Source: Calditrichota bacterium
GTDB lineage: Bacteria; Calditrichota; Calditrichia; Calditrichales; Calditrichaceae
Assembly: GCA_024278715.1 (NCBI GenBank)
Contig: JAJRSN010000196.1
Coordinates: forward strand, 1-6,524
Length of the DNA stretch: 6,524 bases
Reading direction: 5' to 3'
A program made the translations under genes and the position numbers. Below, one piece after another: positions 1-4,670 of this stretch. Numbering within the stretch: the first letter of the stretch is position 1; each line of letters opens with the position of its first letter. The notes beneath the pieces were generated by a model. That model was not told where the DNA came from. It saw nothing but the letters and a program-made list of their open reading frames with translations, and searched no databases.

Positions 1-38
1 ATTGATTCTTTAAGCCTGTCGAAATTTCCATGATTCAT
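1..38 (-). CDS. Start of an unidentified gene downstream of pheT (partial, runs off the left edge)
   Basis: An ATG lies 4 bases after the pheT stop codon and opens a frame reading MNHGNFDRLKES before the window ends. It is preceded by GGAAG (positions 50-46) with a 7-base spacer, so the start is well placed even though the Shine-Dalgarno sits inside the final pheT codons. This arrangement suggests translational coupling to pheT. Only about twelve residues are visible, too few to assign a family. The FDRLKES stretch is polar and would suit the start of a coiled coil. In many bacteria the gene after pheT is a short coiled-coil or ZapA/ZapB-like division protein, so that is my guess from context only. 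A second ATG at 31-29 lies in another frame (MEISTGLKNQ) and has a less well-placed ribosome site. Confidence 0.5.
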   Translation of the reverse strand, partial: MNHGNFDRLKES

Positions 39-42
39 AAAC

Positions 43-2424
43 TTACTTCCGTAAGCTGGCTGAAAAATGTTTTGTCGTTTTATTGATTATCTGTTGGAAG
101 TATTTATCGACTTCCTGATCGCTAAGCGTTCTTTCCGTGGATTGGTAACGCAATCTTAATCCCAGACTGCGTTTTCCTTCAGGAATATTTTCACCCTGAT
201 AAACGTCAAAAATCTCCACGGATTTTAACAGGGAACCCCCGTTTTTCCTGACATATTCAACAACATCAGCCGCTAAAATGTCCTCATCCAAAAGAAACGC
301 AATGTCGCGTTCCGAATAAGGAAATTTGGGAATGGGCTGAAATTGTCTGTCAAAGATCATATACTTTTGCAGTTGATCGATATTCAATTCAAAACCATAA
401 ACCGCTCTTTCAATATCGAAAATCCCGCAAACTTCCGGATTAAGTCTGCCGCAAACGCCGACTATTTCATCATCGATCCGGACAGCAACCGATTCACCTG
501 CTGCCATGTACCTTGCATTATCATATAAAATAATTTTGTAGTTGTCAAGAAATAATTTTTGCAGAAATGTTTCCAGATATCCTTTAATATCATAAAAATC
601 AACAAATTCTTCCGGTACATCCCAGTTAGGCAGGTTGCGGCGTCCCGTAATCACAGCAGCAACGGCATAGGGCTGCGTCGGGATGTTTTCGCGGTCGAAA
701 CTGGTAAAAATTCTGCCGATCTCAAAAAAACGCAAATCTCTGTTGTTGCGGTTTAAATTATAACTGACCGCTTTGAGCATCCCGCTAAAAAGAGAAGGAC
801 GCATACACGCCATGTCATCGCTCACGGGATTTTTAATTTTGATGGGAGCGCTTTCGGCGAACGGCTCGGCTTCTTCGTACTTGACCATGCTCTGACAGAA
901 AATTTCCTGCAAGCCCAAAGCCAATAACTCCGTTCGCAGATGTTGAATTCGTTTTTCATGATCCGACTGCGGCATGTCATAAAAGATTGTTGTGAAATCC
1001 TTTGCCGGTAAATTTGAATAATTGACCAACCGCGCCACTTCTTCGGCAAGGTCTTCCGCTATCGACAAATCGTGGCGAAACGTGGGAACAATCACTTTAC
1101 CTTCGTTCACTTTTAACTGAATGGATTTTAGTTTTTCTTTAATAAGTTCTTCGGAAAATTGTGTTCCCAACAGGCGATTTATCTTGTCCGCCTTAAAAGG
1201 AATTTCTTTTTCTTTAACCGGCGAGGGATAAACATCACAAATCCCCTTTGCAATCTTTGCCTCGGCAAGCTCCGCCATTAACGCGGCGGCGCGGTTAAGA
1301 GCCCTGATGACATTCTCCGGATCCGCTCCGCGTTCAAAACGCTGTGAGGCGTCCGTACTCAACCCTAATTTTTTGGAAGACATGGCGATGCGCTCGGGTT
1401 TAAAATACGCGCTCTCCAATAAAACATCTTTGGTTTGCTCGGAAACCTCGGAATTTTGTCCGCCCATAATGCCGCCGACGGCAACCGGTTTCGCGGCATC
1501 GCAAATCATCACCGTGTTTTCCGGAAGAACGCGCTCTTTGTCGTCTAAAGTCACAAAACGGTCGCCGGCTTCACTGGAACGTACATGAATTTCCGATCCT
1601 TCGATCTGCCGCAAATCAAAAGCGTGCAGCGGATGTCCCAATTCAACAAGAACGTAATTGGTAATATCCACAATATTGTTGATCGGTCTTAATCCCACCG
1701 CTTCCAGCTTTCTCTGCATCCAATCGGGACTGGGGCTGATTTTAACGTCACGGATGACTCTGGCGGCATATCTGGGACATCCTTCAGGATCGTGAATTTG
1801 TATTTTGACGATTTCATCGATTTTGGTTTCAGGGCTTTCTTCAATTTCGGAATTCAGGGGTTTTAGTTTATTTCCCGTTAAAGCCGCGACTTCTCTGGCG
1901 ATGCCGTAAACGCTGAGGCAGTCGCCGCGATTCGGAGTAACGGCAATATCGAATACCCAGTCCTGCTCCGCTTCCAACAGTTCATAAACGTCTTTGCCAA
2001 GAGGAAATTCCCGATCGAAAGCCCAGATTCCTTCCGAATGAGTTTCCAATACTAATTCTTCTTTGGAGCAGATCATTCCCAGCGACTCTACACCGCGAAT
2101 TTTAGCTCGTTTAATTTTCATCCCGATCGGAAGCTCCGCTCCGACCGCGGCAAAGGGCACAAACTGCCCTTCTTTAACGTTAGGCGCACCGCAGATCACC
2201 TGAAACGTGCCTTTATCGGTCCGCACCTGACAAACCGATAACTTATCGGCATTGGGGTGTTTTTTAACCTGCTCCACTTTACCGACAATAATTCCGCTGA
2301 AGGGCTGCACCAGCGGAGTAACTTCTTCCACTTCCAGACCGGCTTCTGTTAAAAGATCCGCCAGTTCATCCGGAGTTTCCGAAAAATCTACAAATTCTTT
2401 AAGCCAACGATAAGTAACTTTCAT
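43..2424 (-). CDS. pheT: Phenylalanyl-tRNA synthetase beta subunit
   Basis: This is the beta subunit of the cytoplasmic alpha2-beta2 enzyme that charges tRNA-Phe; beta binds the tRNA and edits mischarged Tyr-tRNA-Phe. The 793 residues match the usual bacterial length (about 790-800). Domains in order: N-terminal MKVTYRWLKEFV start motif; EMAP/OB-type tRNA-binding domain at about 40-150 (HPNADKLSVCQV, VICGAPNV); B3/B4 editing domain at about 205-380, with HPLHAFD (His264/His267) and LLESAYF (Glu337) as probable editing-site residues; B5 domain at about 404-472; a degenerate synthetase-like core at about 480-685; and an FDX-ACB anticodon-binding domain at about 699-792 (FPYSERDIAF, LRLRYQSTERTL). 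It starts at an ATG 12 bases after the pheS stop, behind a weak GGA at 2433-2431, which fits coupled translation with pheS. No disruption or missing region is visible. Confidence 0.98.
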   Translation of the reverse strand: MKVTYRWLKEFVDFSETPDELADLLTEAGLEVEEVTPLVQPFSGIIVGKVEQVKKHPNADKLSVCQVRTDKGTFQVICGAPNVKEGQFVPFAAVGAELPIGMKIKRAKIRGVESLGMICSKEELVLETHSEGIWAFDREFPLGKDVYELLEAEQDWVFDIAVTPNRGDCLSVYGIAREVAALTGNKLKPLNSEIEESPETKIDEIVKIQIHDPEGCPRYAARVIRDVKISPSPDWMQRKLEAVGLRPINNIVDITNYVLVELGHPLHAFDLRQIEGSEIHVRSSEAGDRFVTLDDKERVLPENTVMICDAAKPVAVGGIMGGQNSEVSEQTKDVLLESAYFKPERIAMSSKKLGLSTDASQRFERGADPENVIRALNRAAALMAELAEAKIAKGICDVYPSPVKEKEIPFKADKINRLLGTQFSEELIKEKLKSIQLKVNEGKVIVPTFRHDLSIAEDLAEEVARLVNYSNLPAKDFTTIFYDMPQSDHEKRIQHLRTELLALGLQEIFCQSMVKYEEAEPFAESAPIKIKNPVSDDMACMRPSLFSGMLKAVSYNLNRNNRDLRFFEIGRIFTSFDRENIPTQPYAVAAVITGRRNLPNWDVPEEFVDFYDIKGYLETFLQKLFLDNYKIILYDNARYMAAGESVAVRIDDEIVGVCGRLNPEVCGIFDIERAVYGFELNIDQLQKYMIFDRQFQPIPKFPYSERDIAFLLDEDILAADVVEYVRKNGGSLLKSVEIFDVYQGENIPEGKRSLGLRLRYQSTERTLSDQEVDKYFQQIINKTTKHFSASLRK

Positions 2425-2436
2425 GGTTGTTCCGTA

Positions 2437-3444
2437 CTAAAATTGGTTTAAAAATCGAACATCATTTTCAAAAAAGATTCTGATATCATTGATATTGTAT
2501 TTGATCATGGCAATACGATCAATGCCCATGCCAAAGGCGTATCCCGTGTAAGTTTCGGGGTCGATTCCGGCTGCTTTAAAAACATTGGGATGCACCATAC
2601 CGGCACCCGAAATTTCCATCCATCCGGTATTTTTGCAAACGCGGCAGCCCCCACCCTTACAGAACACACAGCTAAAATCGTATTCGGCGCTCGGTTCGGT
2701 AAAAGGGAAAAAACTGGGACGAAAACGCACTTTAACGTCTTCTCCGAACATGCGATGCGCGAACGCCTGAATAATTCCCTTTAAATCGGCAAAAGTAATC
2801 CCCTCGTCCACAACCAGACCTTCCACCTGATGGAAAAAGGGAGAATGGCTGGCGTCCGGCGTATCCCTGCGATAAACGCGTCCGGGCGCAATCATTTGGA
2901 TGGGCGGTTTCTGCCGCTGCATTACGCGGATTTGTACGGGCGAAGTGTGCGTCCGCAAAAGGATGTCTTCGGTGACGTAAAGGGTGTCTTGCATATCCCG
3001 CGCCGGATGCGTTTTGGGAATATTAAGCGCTTCGAAGTTGTAAAAATCGTTCTCGATTTCGGGTCCGTCTTCAATGCTGAAGCCCAGGCTGCGGAAGATA
3101 TCCTTAATTTCATCAGCCACTATTAGCAAAGGATGTTTACCGCCGGCAAAAGGACGACGACCCGGAAGGGTCAAATCCAGTTTTCGTTTTTGCTCTTCTT
3201 TGGCTTTAAATTGTTTAATAAGATTTTGATACTCGTTTTCCAACTCTTTTTTGAGCTCGTTTAAAGCCTTTCCAAAAAGAGGACGTTGTTCTTTGGGAAG
3301 CTCCGAAATACGATCGAAAGAAGTTGAAAGCAGCCCCTTGCGCCCTAAAAATTTAACGCGCAACGGTTCAAGGTCTTTCATATCTTTGATTGCGCGGGCT
3401 TCCCGGTGAAATTCCGATCGAATCTTATCAATGATTGTATTCAT
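2437..3444 (-). CDS. pheS: Phenylalanyl-tRNA synthetase alpha subunit
   Basis: This is the catalytic alpha subunit of phenylalanyl-tRNA synthetase, which activates Phe with ATP and transfers it to tRNA-Phe in complex with PheT. The 335-residue protein is full length. Residues 1-90 form the helical coiled-coil arm that contacts tRNA. The class II core follows: motif 1 region HPARDMQDTLYV (146-157), motif 2 with GRVYRRDTPDASHSPFFHQ (188-206), the substrate-pocket stretch FFPFTEPSAEYD (245-256), and motif 3 GYAFGMGIDRIAMI (301-314). Ala303 in GYAFGMG corresponds to the Phe-pocket alanine of E. coli PheS. Residues 259-270 carry CxxC-x4-CxxC (Cys259, 262, 267, 270), a probable zinc knuckle known in many bacterial PheS proteins. 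The ATG is preceded by AGGCGAG (3456-3450), a mediocre Shine-Dalgarno. It is separated from rplT by a terminator-like hairpin, so its expression may be set apart from the upstream ribosomal genes. Confidence 0.98.
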   Translation of the reverse strand: MNTIIDKIRSEFHREARAIKDMKDLEPLRVKFLGRKGLLSTSFDRISELPKEQRPLFGKALNELKKELENEYQNLIKQFKAKEEQKRKLDLTLPGRRPFAGGKHPLLIVADEIKDIFRSLGFSIEDGPEIENDFYNFEALNIPKTHPARDMQDTLYVTEDILLRTHTSPVQIRVMQRQKPPIQMIAPGRVYRRDTPDASHSPFFHQVEGLVVDEGITFADLKGIIQAFAHRMFGEDVKVRFRPSFFPFTEPSAEYDFSCVFCKGGGCRVCKNTGWMEISGAGMVHPNVFKAAGIDPETYTGYAFGMGIDRIAMIKYNINDIRIFFENDVRFLNQF

Positions 3445-3470
3445 CTTTACTCGCCTGCCAATTGTTTAAT

Positions 3471-3504
3471 AAAAAAAGGAAGGACAAAAATGTGCCTCCC
3501 TTTT
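3471..3504 (-). terminator. Intrinsic terminator or attenuator between rplT and pheS
   Basis: Read on the minus strand, AAAAGGGAGG (3504-3495) pairs with CCTTCCTTTT (3483-3474) as ten consecutive pairs with a single G-U at 3498/3480. After one bulged C (3494), ACA (3493-3491) pairs with TGT (3486-3484) around a TTTT loop. The descending arm merges into seven consecutive T (3477-3471). This is a textbook Rho-independent terminator shape, lying 31 bases past the rplT stop and 26 bases before the pheS start. In E. coli the equivalent gap holds the pheM leader and an attenuator, but no comparable leader peptide with upstream Phe codons is evident here. It could be a true operon boundary, a partial terminator that lowers pheST expression, or a regulated attenuator. 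The sequence alone does not separate these options. Confidence 0.8.
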
Positions 3505-3516
3505 AAAACAACCTGA

Positions 3517-3529
3517 ATGTGGTTCACAT
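3517..3529 (-). repeat. Small perfect inverted repeat ATGTG-AAC-CACAT
   Basis: Five bases on the minus strand (3529-3525) are exactly complementary to 3521-3517 around a 3-base loop, just 5 bases after the rplT stop and upstream of the terminator hairpin. An alternative pairing, AACC (3524-3521) with GGTT (3513-3510), would exclude it. Such a short repeat can occur by chance. It might be a small hairpin in the leader before the terminator or a protein-binding palindrome, but nothing in the sequence decides this. Confidence 0.35.
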
Positions 3530-3534
3530 AATGC

Positions 3535-3882
3535 TTAAGCAACAACCTGTTTTACTAATTCGCTGAAACCTTCGGGATTATGGATAGCCATGTCAGCCAG
3601 AACCTTACGATCCAAAGCGACGTTTGCTTCTTTCAGGGCGTGCATAAATACCGAGTAAGAAACGCCGTTTAAGCGACAGGCGGCATTGATACGCGTAATC
3701 CACAAACGACGGAAAGTACGTTTTTTAGCTCTCCGATCCCGATAGGCGTACAACCAGCCTTTTTCGACCTGATCTTTAGCGGTTTTGTACAACCGACCTT
3801 TTCCCAGCCGATACCCCTTGGCGGCTTTTAAAATCTTTTTTCTTCTTTTTCGCGCAGCTACGTTGTTTTTTGCACGTGGCAT
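3535..3882 (-). CDS. rplT: 50S ribosomal protein L20
   Basis: L20 (bL20) is an essential early-assembly protein of the large ribosomal subunit that binds 23S rRNA; in several bacteria it also represses its own operon. The 115 residues compare with the usual 115-120. The basic N-terminal extension (MPRAKNNVAARKRRKKILKAA, about 1-21) is the rRNA-threading tail, and the globular part carries the family signature YAYRDRRAKKRTFRRLWITRINAA (about 46-69) and LDRKVLADMAI (about 91-101). The ATG is supported by AGGAG (3893-3889) with a 6-base spacer, and the gene lies 38 bases after rpmI. The RRKK at about residues 13-16, in place of the RHKK common elsewhere, resembles Bacteroidota-type L20 as I remember it. 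The gene is followed by a terminator-like hairpin. Confidence 0.98.
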   Translation of the reverse strand: MPRAKNNVAARKRRKKILKAAKGYRLGKGRLYKTAKDQVEKGWLYAYRDRRAKKRTFRRLWITRINAACRLNGVSYSVFMHALKEANVALDRKVLADMAIHNPEGFSELVKQVVA

Positions 3883-3920
3883 TTTTATCTCCTAATATTC
3901 TTTATCTACTAATTTCCAAA

Positions 3921-4115
3921 TCAACCCAAAATCATTCTTTTAACGCGCTTTTCATCAGCTTTGGTGATCATAGACTCTTTGCGCAATTTGCGTTTACGCT
4001 TGGAGCTTTTTTTCGTCAGAATATGACTGTGATAGGCACTGTGTCTTTTTATTTTACCACTGGCTGTTAACCGAAATCTTTTAGCGGCTCCGCGATTCGT
4101 CTTCATTTTTGGCAT
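3921..4115 (-). CDS. rpmI: 50S ribosomal protein L35
   Basis: L35 (bL35) is a small, very basic protein of the large ribosomal subunit. The 64 residues match the family length of about 64-66. The hallmark start MPKMKTNRGAAKRF, the central SGKIKR and SHILTKK motifs, and the C-terminal ADEKRVKRM segment are all present. The ATG is 15 bases after the infC stop with GGGG (4127-4124) as a modest Shine-Dalgarno at 8 bases, so translation may be partly coupled to infC. It stops with TGA, which shows that UGA is a stop codon in this organism. In E. coli rpmI is the point where L20 represses translation; the short gaps here leave little room for a separate regulatory leader. Confidence 0.98.
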   Translation of the reverse strand: MPKMKTNRGAAKRFRLTASGKIKRHSAYHSHILTKKSSKRKRKLRKESMITKADEKRVKRMILG

Positions 4116-4130
4116 TGTATCTACCCCTTT

Positions 4131-4646
4131 CTATTTTAATGTCATAACCAAGGTCATGTTACGACCTTCGAATTTCATTTCACTTTCTATTTTGGCAATA
4201 TCGCTCAACATATCTACCACCCTATTGAGCAACTGCTCGCCAAATTCCTTATGAGCCAATTCACGTCCCCTGAAATGAACCGTGAATTTAACTTTATTCT
4301 TATTTAATAAAAATTCACGCGCATGCTTGACCTTGTATTCCAGATCATGCGTTTCCGTTTTCGGACGCATACGAATTTCTTTTACGACAACCGTGTGTTG
4401 CTTTTTCTTGCTTAATTTTTCTTTTTTACTTTTTTCATAAGCATATTTGCCGAAATCCATTATTTTACAAACAGGCGGATTTGCGTTAGGAGCGACTTCC
4501 ACCAAATCCAAACCCTGCTCTCTCGCCAATTTTAAGGCGTCTTCAACGGGAACAACTCCTACCTGCTTCCCGTCAGCATCGATCAACCGAACTTTTTCGG
4601 CTTTAATTAATTCGTTAATCCGGGTTTTTTGTGTTGAATTAGCGAT
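4131..4646 (-). CDS. infC: Translation initiation factor IF-3 with a probable AUC start codon
   Basis: IF3 binds the 30S subunit, keeps it apart from 50S, and rejects wrong start codons and initiator tRNA mismatches. With the AUC start it has 171 residues, the usual length. The N-terminal domain covers about 9-80 (RINELIKAEKVRLIDADG, LDLVEVAPNANPPVCKIMDFGKY with the family signature at about 61-68), then a lysine-rich linker (about 70-82) and the C-terminal domain at about 86-170 (KEIRMRP, FRGRE). No ATG, GTG or TTG exists in frame between the thrS stop and the TTG at 4586-4584, and starting at that TTG would remove the conserved RINELIKAEKVR segment. ATC at 4646-4644 sits 9 bases after a strong AAGGAGG. 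AUU, AUC and AUA starts are established for infC in other bacteria, where IF3 itself represses such starts. A nearby ATT at 4619-4617 (in RIN) is a less likely alternative. Confidence 0.93.
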   Translation of the reverse strand: MANSTQKTRINELIKAEKVRLIDADGKQVGVVPVEDALKLAREQGLDLVEVAPNANPPVCKIMDFGKYAYEKSKKEKLSKKKQHTVVVKEIRMRPKTETHDLEYKVKHAREFLLNKNKVKFTVHFRGRELAHKEFGEQLLNRVVDMLSDIAKIESEMKFEGRNMTLVMTLK

Positions 4647-4655
4647 AGACCCCGT

Positions 4656-4662
4656 CCTCCTT
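4656..4662 (-). promoter_or_regulatory. Strong Shine-Dalgarno (AAGGAGG) that sets the AUC start of infC
   Basis: AAGGAGG on the minus strand is the best ribosome site in the window and lies 9 bases before the ATC at 4646-4644. No conventional start codon follows within reach, so this site is the main positional evidence that infC initiates at AUC. It lies in the 24-base gap after the thrS stop. Confidence 0.85.
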
Positions 4663-4670
4663 AATTTTTT

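Noticed and set aside
822..1049. Minus-strand open frame of 75 codons in another phase
   Set aside because: Lies inside pheT in a shifted frame; pheT reads through unbroken with conserved domains, so this is a shadow and not a frameshift.
2830..3126. Plus-strand open frame of 98 codons
   Set aside because: Antisense to the PheS class II core, with no independent support.
3445..3534. T-box riboswitch controlling pheST
   Set aside because: The 90-base gap is too short for a T-box leader and no T-box consensus (TGG followed by the conserved T-box sequence) is visible; only the terminator is present.
3883..4130. L20 autoregulatory leader or pseudoknot near rpmI
   Set aside because: The gaps before rpmI (15 bases) and rplT (38 bases) hold little beyond Shine-Dalgarno sequences; any L20 site would have to lie within coding sequence and I cannot identify one by eye.
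4584..4586. TTG as the infC start codon
   Set aside because: It would drop the conserved RINELIKAEKVR segment of the IF3 N-domain, and no Shine-Dalgarno lies at a suitable distance, whereas the ATC at 4646 has AAGGAGG.
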